A stretch of 64,000 bases of DNA, taken from the NCBI GenBank assembly GCA_964590135.1, contig CAZPVX010000005.1:1-64000 (forward strand), in the 5' to 3' direction. The notes under the pieces were generated by a model, which saw only the letters and a list, made by a program, of their open reading frames with translations, did not search any database and was not told the DNA's origin. This document shows positions 1 to 7,636 of this stretch, piece by piece. Within the stretch, counting starts at the first letter, position 1; each line of letters begins with the position of its first letter. The stretch comes from JBDHWI01 sp964590135. Its GTDB lineage: Bacteria > Chloroflexota > Anaerolineae > J036 > Brachytrichaceae. The position numbers and the translations under genes are program-made.

Positions 1-660
1 CCTACTGATACGTATTACATCATTGGCAGCGCGCTGGGGCCACACCCATATCCGCTGATGTGTCGCGATTTTCAAAGCGTGATTGGCGAGGAAGCACGCG
101 CGCAAATTCTGGAGCAGGCCGGCCGGCTGCCAAACGAGGTGATAGCTTGCGTCGGCGGCGGCAGCAACGCCATCGGCATCTTTCACGGCTTTCTGCGCGA
201 TGCCGGCGTGAAGTTGATCGGCGTCGAGGCCGGCGGCTATGGCGTCGAGACGGGCAGGCACGCGGCGCGGTTTGGGAGCGCAGAATTACAATCCGCAATG
301 CACGGTCAGGTCGGCGTCTTTCAGGGCATGAAGACGGTCGTGTTGCAAAACGAAGACGGACAGATCGCTGAGACGCACTCAGTGTCAGCCGGATTGGATT
401 ACGCCGGCGTTGGTCCCGAACACGTGTGGCTGCACGATGCCGGCCGGGTGCAATACACCAGTGCCACCGACGACGAGGCGCTCAACGCTTTTCACACCCT
501 GTGCAAATTTGAGGGCATCATCCCTGCGCTGGAGTCATCACACGCGGTCGCCGAGGCGATCAAGCGCGCGCCGCAGTTAAGCGGCGATGCCATCGTGCTG
601 ATCAACCTCAGCGGCCGCGGCGACAAAGACCTCAACACCGTGATGAAAGCGGCTGGTTAG
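1..660 (+). CDS. trpB: Tryptophan synthase beta chain, 3' part only
   Basis: This is the C-terminal 219 residues of the PLP enzyme that joins indole and serine to make tryptophan. The reading frame is open from base 1, so the N-terminal half, including the PLP lysine, lies outside the window. Visible hallmarks are the cofactor-phosphate loop CVGGGSNAIG, the ETHSVSAGLDY segment, the ALESSHA motif with its catalytic-region glutamate, and NLSGRGDKD near the end. Length and motif order match normal TrpB C-termini and nothing looks broken. The stop codon overlaps the stop of the convergent lipoprotein gene (shared TTAG at 657-660). trpF lies about 13 kb away in an unrelated cluster, so the trp genes are not in one compact operon here. 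Confidence 0.96.
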   Translation, partial: PTDTYYIIGSALGPHPYPLMCRDFQSVIGEEARAQILEQAGRLPNEVIACVGGGSNAIGIFHGFLRDAGVKLIGVEAGGYGVETGRHAARFGSAELQSAMHGQVGVFQGMKTVVLQNEDGQIAETHSVSAGLDYAGVGPEHVWLHDAGRVQYTSATDDEALNAFHTLCKFEGIIPALESSHAVAEAIKRAPQLSGDAIVLINLSGRGDKDLNTVMKAAG

Positions 661-1862
661 CCGCCGCAAAAGTGCAACTCGCCCCAGTCCTGCACGCGGC
701 CGTCGACGAAGGTGACGAACAGCCCAAGCTTGTAGCCGCCGGCGGGCAGGTTCTTCTTGTTGATGCGAAAGTTGTCTTCTTTGCGGTTCACCTTTTGCCG
801 AAAGCCGGTGCTGCCTGTGCCACAGGAGTCGCTGCTCGGATCCATGCGCAACTCCAGATCGACAAAGTCGCCATAGATATGCCAGCGCACCTGCACCTCA
901 TCGGGGTTGCCGGAGTTGACAAATTCAAACGGCACCGGCGTACAGAAGGTGTACCACGGCGAGTCGGGATTGAGCCTGAAACCCCAGGTTGGGTTGTCGG
1001 GGTTGCATGGCGGCTCGTCGGGGATCGCGGGAATCGCTGTAGGCGCAATTGTGGCCGGCGCAGCAGTTGGCGCGATGGCAACCAGCACAGCGGTGGCGGT
1101 GGGCTGGATGGGTGCGGCAGTTGCCGGCGGTTGGGTCGGCAGCGCCGGCGCCTGTGCCACCGCCACGCCGTTTGCAGCCGAACTCACCTGCACCAATTCA
1201 CCAAACACCCACGCCACGCCATCTCCATTCTTGATTTGCCACCACTTGCCGTCGGCGCTCTTGCCCAGCACGCTCGCTGTCTGACCTTGATTCAGCTTGC
1301 CGATGAGATCGTAGCTGGTATCGGGGCCGGCGCGCAGATTTGCAAATTCATTGGTGATGGTGAGTGATGGCGCTGCGGAAACCATCGCCTGCGTGGTTGC
1401 GGTCGTCGCAGCAACTGGTACAGGGGTGGGTTGTGGCGCTGCGGTGGGCAATGGGACTGCCGTCGGTGACGGGTCTGTGGCGGGTTGAGGCGCACTCACC
1501 TTCACAAACACTAATTCCGAGCGCGCGATTGCTTTGCGCTCGGAATCCAGCGCTTCGAGATATAGCACATTCTGGCCGGCGTCCAGCGGCGTCCAGCTGA
1601 GGGTGAGCGCGCCATTTGCCGCCGGCTCGACGGCATACTCTGCGCCATTCACCACCAGCCGCGCCGACGCGACATCGCCGGTATATTCGCCCTTCACGCT
1701 CGTTGTGTCGCCCATCTTCACGTCGATGCCGCTCGCCGGCTCCACGATGCTGATCGACGCCGGCGCCTGTGCCTGCCCGGGCAGCGCCACAGGCAAACCA
1801 CCGCAGCCGGCCAGCGCGGCACACATCAACACCATCGCCAGGTTCTTCATCGCATGCTTCAT
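657..1862 (-). CDS. Secreted lipoprotein with bacterial SH3 domain
   Basis: 401-residue lipoprotein. The N-terminus has a short hydrophobic signal ending in the lipobox LAGC. Then follow a beta-sandwich-like region (roughly 30-130), a Pro/Thr/Ala-rich linker, an SH3b domain (about 175-235, core FANLRAGPDTSYDLIGKL), a second low-complexity linker and a C-terminal Cys-containing domain of about 110 residues that I do not recognise. SH3b domains usually bind cell-wall peptides or glycans, so a surface role is likely. The frame continues upstream to 2141, but the chosen ATG sits right before the signal peptide and is preceded by AGAGGG six bases away. The gene is divergent from the tRNA methyltransferase and convergent with trpB. 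Confidence 0.85.
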   Translation of the reverse strand: MKHAMKNLAMVLMCAALAGCGGLPVALPGQAQAPASISIVEPASGIDVKMGDTTSVKGEYTGDVASARLVVNGAEYAVEPAANGALTLSWTPLDAGQNVLYLEALDSERKAIARSELVFVKVSAPQPATDPSPTAVPLPTAAPQPTPVPVAATTATTQAMVSAAPSLTITNEFANLRAGPDTSYDLIGKLNQGQTASVLGKSADGKWWQIKNGDGVAWVFGELVQVSSAANGVAVAQAPALPTQPPATAAPIQPTATAVLVAIAPTAAPATIAPTAIPAIPDEPPCNPDNPTWGFRLNPDSPWYTFCTPVPFEFVNSGNPDEVQVRWHIYGDFVDLELRMDPSSDSCGTGSTGFRQKVNRKEDNFRINKKNLPAGGYKLGLFVTFVDGRVQDWGELHFCGG

Positions 1863-1925
1863 TGTCTGCCCTCTGTTGAATACGCTGATTCTAACCGCCG
1901 GCTCGTGGCAAAATTGCGCCACACC

Positions 1926-2792
1926 GTGAACACAATACAAGATCAAGACCTGGCCCTGGCGGTCGACGTGAAAGATAAGGCGCACCTCATCAAGATCCGC
2001 GCCGGCCACAAATTCGAGACGCACCACGGCATCATCCTGCATGATGCGATGATTGGCCGGCCGTGGGGCAGTCTGTTGTACTCCACACTCGGCCACCCCT
2101 ATCTCATCGTGCAGCCCAGCACGTCTGACCTGATCAAGCACATCAAGCGCAGTTCGCAGGTGATCTATCCCAAGGACAGCGCCTACATTTTGATGCGGCT
2201 GGATGTGAAGCCGGGCAAGTGCATCCTTGAGAGTGGCTGTGGCAGCGGCGGCCTCACGCTCGCGCTCGCCACGTCAGTCATGCCGAATGGCCGCGTGTAT
2301 TCGCAGGAGATCCGCGAGGACTTCATCGCGTTGACCCGAAAGAACATGGAGCGCGTCGGCCTCGATGAATACGTCACGTTCATCCACGGTGACAGCACGC
2401 AGGGCTTTCAGGTCGATGAAAAAGTCGATGCGGTCTTTCTCGACATGCCGGCGCCTGAGACGTGCATCCCGCAGGCGCGCGCGGTGCTGAAAGATGGCGG
2501 CTTCTTCGGCTCGCTCGTCCCGACGACGAATCAGGTGCAGAACATTCTGCGCGCACTGGATCAATCGTCGTTTGGATTGATCGACGTTGAGGAGATCATG
2601 ACGCGGCGTTACAAGCCCGTGGCCGATCGGCTGCGCCCGCAGGATCGCATGATCGCGCACACTGGTTTCTTGATCTTTGCGCGTGCCATCGTGAAATCGA
2701 CATCACAGCCGCCATCTGGCACTGTTGAAGACAGCGTGTTGCACGAGGAGCCAGGTGACGCCGGCGATGCGGATGCAGCATTCGAGATGTGA
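1926..2792 (+). CDS. trmI: tRNA (adenine-58-N1)-methyltransferase, TrmI family
   Basis: 288-residue SAM-dependent methyltransferase. The N-terminal beta domain is followed by a Rossmann domain with motif I ESGCGSGGLT (about residue 103) and the family pattern IYPKDSAYILMRLDVKPG just before it. The LDMPAPE motif (about 172) carries the catalytic-site aspartate region. TrmI methylates N1 of A58 in the T-loop of tRNAs. The start is uncertain: the open frame begins at 1854, inside the divergent lipoprotein gene. GTG at 1926 gives the usual N-terminus, and GTG at 1905 is a second possibility. The C-terminus has an extra acidic tail of about 30 residues. The last codons overlap the yqeC start (GTGA), which indicates translational coupling. 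Confidence 0.88.
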   Translation: MNTIQDQDLALAVDVKDKAHLIKIRAGHKFETHHGIILHDAMIGRPWGSLLYSTLGHPYLIVQPSTSDLIKHIKRSSQVIYPKDSAYILMRLDVKPGKCILESGCGSGGLTLALATSVMPNGRVYSQEIREDFIALTRKNMERVGLDEYVTFIHGDSTQGFQVDEKVDAVFLDMPAPETCIPQARAVLKDGGFFGSLVPTTNQVQNILRALDQSSFGLIDVEEIMTRRYKPVADRLRPQDRMIAHTGFLIFARAIVKSTSQPPSGTVEDSVLHEEPGDAGDADAAFEM

Positions 2793-3559
2793 CAGCCATA
2801 CCGGGCGTGCTTGATGCGTTGGGCGTGCAGCCGCATGATTGTGTGGCGGTGGTGGGCGCCGGCGGCAAAACGACGCTGTGCTGGCGCATCGTGCAGGCGC
2901 TTGCTGCGCGCGGCGAGCGCGTCGTGTTCACCACCACGACGAAGATTTGGCGACCGGCGGAAGGCGTGTTTGACGCGTGGCGTTTGCTGCCTCGCCCAGC
3001 CGCAATCGATTGGGCCGGGGGCGATTGGCGCACGCTGTGCCTTGCGTCTGCCATTGACGGCGAGCCGAGCGACGCGCCTGTATCAGGCGCAATCATGCCG
3101 ACTGTGCAGACAAAATGGATCGGCTTTGCGCCGGCTGACGTATGCGCGCTGAGGGCATTGCCTGTCATGTGGGATGTGGCGTTCGTCATCGAGGCCGACG
3201 GCGCGCGAGGACGACTGCTGAAGGCGCCGGCAGAATATGAGCCGGCCATCCCGCCCTGTGCAAACGTGGTGTGCGTCGTGGCCAGCCTAGACGCGATTGG
3301 CCGGCCACTAGATGAGCGCAGCGTGCATCGCGCCGAACGTGTGGCGCGCATTACCGGCGTGCCAATGGGCAGCGCCATCACGGCGGCGATGCTCATGGAC
3401 GTGCTGTGCCACCCTGAAGGCGGGTTGAAGCGCATGCCTGCAAATGCGCGGCGTATAGCCGTGTTGGCGCAGCACGGCGTGCCGCGCATCGACGTTGCGC
3501 CACAGTTGGCGCAGTTGCGTGAGCGCGGCTACCATTGCGCAGTTGTCAGCAATTGGTAA
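2789..3559 (+). CDS. yqeC: YqeC-type molybdenum hydroxylase accessory protein
   Basis: 256-residue P-loop protein. The nucleotide-binding loop VVGAGGKTT lies at about 20-28, and the family signature VIEADGARGRLLKAPAEYEP (written VEADGsRg.p.KaP in relatives) lies near 133-152. YqeC proteins are linked by genome context to selenium-dependent or other molybdenum hydroxylases of the xanthine dehydrogenase type; their reaction is not established. The start is GTG at 2789, overlapping the stop of the tRNA methyltransferase gene. No xanthine dehydrogenase or molybdenum-cofactor gene is in the window, so the partner must lie elsewhere. An imperfect hairpin follows the gene. Confidence 0.82.
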   Translation: MTAIPGVLDALGVQPHDCVAVVGAGGKTTLCWRIVQALAARGERVVFTTTTKIWRPAEGVFDAWRLLPRPAAIDWAGGDWRTLCLASAIDGEPSDAPVSGAIMPTVQTKWIGFAPADVCALRALPVMWDVAFVIEADGARGRLLKAPAEYEPAIPPCANVVCVVASLDAIGRPLDERSVHRAERVARITGVPMGSAITAAMLMDVLCHPEGGLKRMPANARRIAVLAQHGVPRIDVAPQLAQLRERGYHCAVVSNW

Positions 3560-3607
3560 TTGCAACTCGCAATCGAGGACAGTGCGGCTGAGGCATTGCG
3601 AATTACC
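3555..3607 (+). terminator. Interrupted inverted repeat after yqeC
   Basis: GGTAATT (3555-3561) and CGCAAT (3568-3573) pair with ATTGCG (3595-3600) and AATTACC (3601-3607), giving a 13-pair stem with a six-base bulge. It overlaps the last yqeC codons. There is no T tract, so it may be a repeat remnant or a weak terminator. Confidence 0.35.
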
Positions 3608-3624
3608 AGCTACCATTCACCGCC

Positions 3625-3927
3625 ATGATCCGCCATATTGTCATTTTCAAATTTCACGACGACGCGACGCAGGAACAGATCGACACGGTGAGCAAGGCGT
3701 TCCATGTGCTGGAAGATCGCATCCCGGGCATCCTCGGCTTCGAGGCCGGCGTAAACAACAGCCCCGAAAATCTCCATCGCGGCATGACGCACATCTTCCA
3801 GTTGACCTTTTCGGACGCCGGCGCGCGAGATGCCTATCTGCCGCACCCCGAGCACAAAGCCTTTGGTGATTTGCTCAGCCGGCTTGGCATCCTCGAAGAG
3901 GTGTTTGTGATCGACTACGCGCCTTGA
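3625..3927 (+). CDS. Dabb (stress-responsive alpha/beta barrel) protein
   Basis: Complete 100-residue single-domain protein of the dimeric alpha/beta-barrel (Dabb) family. The typical opening MIRHIVIFKFHDDAT, the central GVNNSPEN segment after a strand, and the TFSDAGARDAYLPHPEHKAF segment followed by a terminal strand (VFVIDYAP) are all present. Members form barrel dimers, and several bind small hydrophobic molecules or act as polyketide cyclases; the substrate cannot be read from the sequence. A TACCAT hexamer lies eight bases before the ATG and there is no Shine-Dalgarno, so it may be translated leaderless. Confidence 0.88.
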   Translation: MIRHIVIFKFHDDATQEQIDTVSKAFHVLEDRIPGILGFEAGVNNSPENLHRGMTHIFQLTFSDAGARDAYLPHPEHKAFGDLLSRLGILEEVFVIDYAP

Positions 3928-3939
3928 TCGCGGAGAGAA

Positions 3940-3965
3940 GCTCGGACGATCCCGTCGTCCCGAGC
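3940..3965. terminator. Bidirectional terminator hairpin
   Basis: GCTCGGACGA (3940-3949) pairs with TCGTCCCGAGC (3955-3965) with one bulged base and a five-base loop. It sits between two convergent genes, Dabb (+) and the aldolase relative (-), and is followed on the plus strand by GTTTGATT. Confidence 0.5.
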
Positions 3966-3972
3966 GTTTGAT

Positions 3973-5427
3973 TCAATCCGCCAGCCCGCTCACATCCTCG
4001 GCCACAACCTGCACCGCGCCGAAATCGTCGGGGCGCTTGTGGATTTCACGCACGTTGACTACCTGATCGACATAGCGTCGTGTGTTCTCCACGCCAAGAC
4101 GGTTGTAGAGCATGGCAAAGCGCGCTTTAAGCATTTGCCGCACATGCGCGCGGTCGGCTTCGCTCATCCCCCACAGCTCTTTCTTGAATGCGCCGGTGGC
4201 CTTCTTGCGCGACTTGTGCAGGAACTGTTCGTCGGTGTCGCCGGCCTTGCGTTCGTCGGCGGCATTCTTGAACAGCCACTGTGAAATTTCTTCGTTCAGC
4301 GCCTTCGGCAGTGCGCTGAAGGCGACTTGCTGCAGCGCGGTGGCGAGGTGCACTTCGATGGCGCCGGCGCGCACGAACTTGTCGAATGCTGCTTCGGGCA
4401 GCGTGCTTGCGCCGTGCTGCACTGCGCCGCCCATGCCATATTCTTCACGTGCCGCAATCGACAGATCGTGCAACACGTTGAAGTCGATCGTCACGTCGGC
4501 GATCGAACCGTCTGGCAACACGGTGCCGCCGTGCGAGGTGCCCGTGGCAATGGAAATTTTGCTCAGGCCGGGCTTATGCTTGGCGTGCTTGAGGTAGCCG
4601 GCCATGAATGCGCGCAACTCATGGATGTCACTGTTCTTGTGACCCACTTCGCCGATCTCCCCGCCGAGCGACACGTTCACGCCGGCTGGCTGGCGCTGGC
4701 GAATGTAGTCGCTGAACAGCGCGCAGAATTCATAGTTCAAGCGCTGCTGATCGTCCAGGGATGCTTTGTTCAGATCGACCAGCGTCGATGAGTCGATGTC
4801 GATGTTGTAGTAGCCGGCGTTCAATGCCTCATCGATCAGCTTTTTCAACGCGCTCAATTCGCCATCGGCATCGGCCTTGAATTTCTTCAGGTTGATCTGG
4901 AAGTGATCACCCTGCACGAAGATCGGCCCCTTGTAGCCTTCCTTGATGCCGGCGGCGATCATCACGCATGTAAACTCGCTCGGGCGCTGTTCGGTGTAGA
5001 CCATCTCGCTGCGCGCGATCTCGAAGATGAACGCGCCAACCTTCGCCTGGACGGCAGCACTGAGGGCGGCGCGCGCAGTGTCGTACGACATCATGCGGAT
5101 GTTCATGGCCGGCGTGGTGAAAGTGTGCGGCAAGGCATTGCGGCCGCGCGCGATGTACAACTCGTGGATCGATGCTGGACGCACGCCCAGGACCTGCCCC
5201 AATTCCCAGATCAGCCAGCGCGCGGTGGCCTGTTGCACCGGCGTGCCAAAGACGGCGGCGTTGATGAATGCGTCGATGCCTTTCTCGCGCAACATCTTGG
5301 CATCGCGCACATCGATCTCATAGTGGTGGACGCGACCGGCGTTGGCATCGGTTTGCTGGGCCTGGTCGACATGCACCTCGACGCAGTTGCCGCCGGCTGC
5401 CAGGAGTTCGCGAATGGTGTTGGACAT
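3973..5427 (-). CDS. Class II aldolase superfamily protein, long form
   Basis: 484 residues, much longer than ordinary class II fructose-bisphosphate aldolases (about 280-360). The core follows the family order: a strand with FVQGDHFQ (compare the LHxDH zinc motif), YYNIDIDSS, SLGGEIGEVG (compare EIGxxGG), SIATGTSHGG (compare the NVHG zinc/phosphate motif), AVQHGAST (compare HGGSG) and IEVHLATA. Metal ligands are therefore plausible but displaced from the textbook spacing. The first 150 residues and the last 90 are extra. AGAGGA lies ten bases before the ATG. It is probably a cytosolic Zn-dependent sugar-phosphate aldolase or a relative with another substrate. The superfamily call is firm and the substrate is unknown. 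Confidence 0.75.
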   Translation of the reverse strand: MSNTIRELLAAGGNCVEVHVDQAQQTDANAGRVHHYEIDVRDAKMLREKGIDAFINAAVFGTPVQQATARWLIWELGQVLGVRPASIHELYIARGRNALPHTFTTPAMNIRMMSYDTARAALSAAVQAKVGAFIFEIARSEMVYTEQRPSEFTCVMIAAGIKEGYKGPIFVQGDHFQINLKKFKADADGELSALKKLIDEALNAGYYNIDIDSSTLVDLNKASLDDQQRLNYEFCALFSDYIRQRQPAGVNVSLGGEIGEVGHKNSDIHELRAFMAGYLKHAKHKPGLSKISIATGTSHGGTVLPDGSIADVTIDFNVLHDLSIAAREEYGMGGAVQHGASTLPEAAFDKFVRAGAIEVHLATALQQVAFSALPKALNEEISQWLFKNAADERKAGDTDEQFLHKSRKKATGAFKKELWGMSEADRAHVRQMLKARFAMLYNRLGVENTRRYVDQVVNVREIHKRPDDFGAVQVVAEDVSGLAD

Positions 5428-5469
5428 GTGATCAGATTCCTCTTTGCTTGATGCGTGATTTCAAATCGA

Positions 5470-5502
5470 TTGTACGTCGCTCACAGCTAGTATAGTCACG
5501 CG
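5470..5502 (+). promoter_or_regulatory. Candidate promoter abutting the PHP gene start
   Basis: TTGTAC (5470-5475) and TATAGT (5491-5496) are separated by 15 bases. The predicted transcription start falls on or next to the ATG at 5503, so the transcript would be leaderless. Confidence 0.45.
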
Positions 5503-6369
5503 ATGCAAATTTCTGTCTGGGTGGCTGGCTGCTCGCTGGCTCACTCGGCCGGCCTGATCACAATGCTTGTCGATTACCACTGCCACACAAACTTTTCTGC
5601 CGACTCTGATGCGCCGATGACTGCGCAATGCGAGGCTGCCATCCGCAAGGGCGTGCAACAGATTGCCTTCACCGAGCACGAGGATTACAACCCGGGCGAC
5701 ATGACCTCGTTCTTTTTCAAGCATGACGCCTATCTGGAGGAGGTTGCGCGCTGCCGCGAGCGATACGATGGCCAGCTTGTCATTCGCGCAGCCATTGAGG
5801 TGAGCGAGCCGCATGAATATGCTGAGGCCGCCGGCGCCGTGCTGCGCAAGCACGATTGGGATTTTGTGCTGGGTTCGTTGCACTGGATTCAACCCGGCAT
5901 CAACACCTTCGACGAAAGCTTCATGACCTACGCTGGCGACTGGCGGCAGTCGTTTCGCAATTACTTCACGCAGATGATCTCCCTTGCGCGCGATGGTGAC
6001 TTCGACATCCTCTCGCACATCGACTATCCAGCGCGCTACAACCAGCACATTCACGCCGGCGCCTATGACATCACAGCCTATGAAGACATCATCCGCGAGG
6101 TGCTGCGCAACGTGATCGCGCGCGGCAAGGGCATTGAGATCAACACCAGCCCGTGGCGCAAGGGGCTGGCCAATCCGAACCCGCCGGCGGTCGTCGTGAA
6201 GTGGTATCGCGAGATGGGTGGCGAGATTCTCACGCTTGGCTCGGATTCACACGCGCCAAAAGACGTCGGCGCGGATATTGACCGCGCGATGGCAATGGCG
6301 AAGGATGCCGGCTGCACCCGCATTGCCGTCTTCGAGCACCGCAAGCCGACATTTCTAAAGATCGATTGA
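5503..6369 (+). CDS. PHP-domain phosphatase, histidinol-phosphatase (HisJ) family
   Basis: 288 residues from the ATG at 5503, or 268 from the ATG at 5563. The PHP metal site is clear: DYHCHTNFSADS (first His pair), AFTEHED, GSLHWI, ILSHIDYP and, near the C-terminus, TLGSDSHAP. Such proteins hydrolyse phosphate esters using a trinuclear metal centre; histidinol phosphatase is the usual annotation for this branch, but related PHP phosphatases act on other substrates. Homologues normally begin at the second ATG (MLVDYHCHT). However, a TATAGT box six bases before 5503 favours a leaderless start there. No his genes adjoin it. Confidence 0.82.
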   Translation: MQISVWVAGCSLAHSAGLITMLVDYHCHTNFSADSDAPMTAQCEAAIRKGVQQIAFTEHEDYNPGDMTSFFFKHDAYLEEVARCRERYDGQLVIRAAIEVSEPHEYAEAAGAVLRKHDWDFVLGSLHWIQPGINTFDESFMTYAGDWRQSFRNYFTQMISLARDGDFDILSHIDYPARYNQHIHAGAYDITAYEDIIREVLRNVIARGKGIEINTSPWRKGLANPNPPAVVVKWYREMGGEILTLGSDSHAPKDVGADIDRAMAMAKDAGCTRIAVFEHRKPTFLKID

Positions 6370-6419
6370 GCGTTTGTTCAATCCGTTTTTGTCTGCTGAT
6401 GGTAGAATGAGCGCTGCAT

Positions 6420-6493
6420 CGGGGAATAGCGCAGACTGGTAGCGCGCTGCGTTCGGGTCGCAGAGGTCCAGGGTTCAAATCCCTGTTCCCCGA
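6420..6493 (+). tRNA. tRNA-Pro (anticodon CGG)
   Basis: A 74-base cloverleaf. The acceptor stem CGGGGAA (6420-6426) pairs with TTCCCCG (6486-6492), with discriminator A at 6493. The D-arm GCGC/GCGC, the anticodon stem CTGCG/CGCAG with loop TTCGGGT and anticodon CGG at 6454-6456, and the T-stem CAGGG/CCCTG with TTCAAAT loop are all intact. CCA is not encoded. A TAGAAT hexamer lies 11 bases upstream (6403-6408), and a 13-bp hairpin follows. Confidence 0.96.
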
Positions 6494-6502
6494 TATGCTC
6501 AC

Positions 6503-6536
6503 AAAGGGCGAAGCATGGCAACCTGCTTCGCCCTTT
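6503..6536 (+). terminator. Hairpin downstream of tRNA-Pro
   Basis: A 13-bp perfect stem, AAAGGGCGAAGCA with TGCTTCGCCCTTT, and an eight-base loop. It lacks a long T run after the stem but is well placed to end the tRNA transcript. The ATG in its loop (6515) is the apparent upstream start of the next reading frame and is probably not used. Confidence 0.55.
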
Positions 6537-6550
6537 ACAATTACAGCGTC

Positions 6551-7636
6551 ATGCGATCACGCCAGATTTCGCCACGGCCGAGAATGCGGGAGATCAGCGA
6601 GGGCGAATGGGATCACTTCGTGTCCCATCATTCGCACGGCCATGTGCTGCAAACCCTGAACTGGGGCCGGCTGAAGGCCATGCACGGCTGGAAGCCGATG
6701 CGCGCGAGCGTCCTCACGCAACAGGGCAAGCCCATCGGCGTGGCGCTCGCTCTGATTCGCACCCTGCCATACGGCCTCGGCAACATTGCGTATGTGCCGC
6801 GCGGCCCGGTGGTGAATTGGGACAACGAGGAGTATGCAGCGCTTGCGACGCAGACTGCCGGCCGGCTGGCGCGCGCTGCCGGCGCCTTCGCCCTCGTCAT
6901 CGAGCCGGATCTGCTCGACACTGCCACCGACCGCGCCCTGCTCGCCAGGCTTGGCCTGCAATACGCGGACTTCGGCGTGCAGCCGCGACGAACCATCTGG
7001 GTCAACCTCGATGTGGACGAGGAGGTGGACATCCTCGCCGCGATGAAACAGAAGACGCGCTACAACATTGGCCTTGCGCGGCGCAAGGGCGTGACGGTGC
7101 GTGCCGGCGCCCCCGAAGATGCCGAACTGTTCTATGGCATGATGCAGACCACTGCCGAGCGCGACACATTTTCGATTCACCCGCTGGCGTACTACAAAGA
7201 CTTCATGCAACTGTTCACCCTGGGCGAGCGCGCGCCGGCGCGGTTGCTGATTGCCGAGCATGAGGGTGTGCCGCTGGCTGCGCTGATTGTGACAGCGGTG
7301 GGCGAGCGCGCGATTTACCTGTATGGCGCAAGTGCGAACCAGAAGCGCGAGTTGATGCCGGCGTATCTGCTGCAATGGGAAGCCATGCTGTGGGCCCGCG
7401 CGCGTGGCTGCAAGACATACGACCTGTGGGGCGTGCCGGATGAAGACGAGGCCACATTGGAGGCAAATTTTGAATCGCGGAGTGATGGCCTCTGGGGCGT
7501 GTATCGCTTCAAGCGCGGCTTCGGCGGGCAGGTGGTGCGGCACATTGGCGCATGGGTGAGCGTGCTGTCGCCGGCGCGCTGGTGGCTCTTTCGACAGGCG
7601 CGCAAGATTCGCAAGACGACGGGGTTGGCAGCCTAG
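6551..7636 (+). CDS. FemAB-like aminoacyl/peptidoglycan-bridge transferase
   Basis: About 361 residues with two GNAT-like halves, as in FemA/FemB/MurM. Recognisable blocks are LQTLNWGRLKAMHGW near the N-terminus, YGLGNIAYVPRGPVV, the central AAMKQKTRYNIGLARRKGV, and the C-terminal GASANQKRELMPAYLLQWEAM followed by YDLWGVPD. Family members attach amino acids from aminoacyl-tRNA to the lipid II stem peptide. Here a wall-crosslink role is likely, but relatives with other acceptors exist. The ATG at 6515 falls in a terminator loop, so 6551 is preferred. The GH1 ATG follows the stop codon directly. Confidence 0.85.
   Translation: MRSRQISPRPRMREISEGEWDHFVSHHSHGHVLQTLNWGRLKAMHGWKPMRASVLTQQGKPIGVALALIRTLPYGLGNIAYVPRGPVVNWDNEEYAALATQTAGRLARAAGAFALVIEPDLLDTATDRALLARLGLQYADFGVQPRRTIWVNLDVDEEVDILAAMKQKTRYNIGLARRKGVTVRAGAPEDAELFYGMMQTTAERDTFSIHPLAYYKDFMQLFTLGERAPARLLIAEHEGVPLAALIVTAVGERAIYLYGASANQKRELMPAYLLQWEAMLWARARGCKTYDLWGVPDEDEATLEANFESRSDGLWGVYRFKRGFGGQVVRHIGAWVSVLSPARWWLFRQARKIRKTTGLAA

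Noticed and set aside
657..660. Overlapping stop codons of trpB and the lipoprotein gene as a regulatory feature
   Set aside because: A shared TTAG in convergent genes is common in compact genomes and needs no special explanation.
1863..2141. Upstream extension of the SH3 lipoprotein frame
   Set aside because: It overlaps the tRNA methyltransferase gene antisense and would bury the signal peptide.
6515..6550. ATG at 6515 as start of the FemAB-like gene
   Set aside because: It lies in the loop of the tRNA-Pro terminator hairpin and adds residues not seen in the family.
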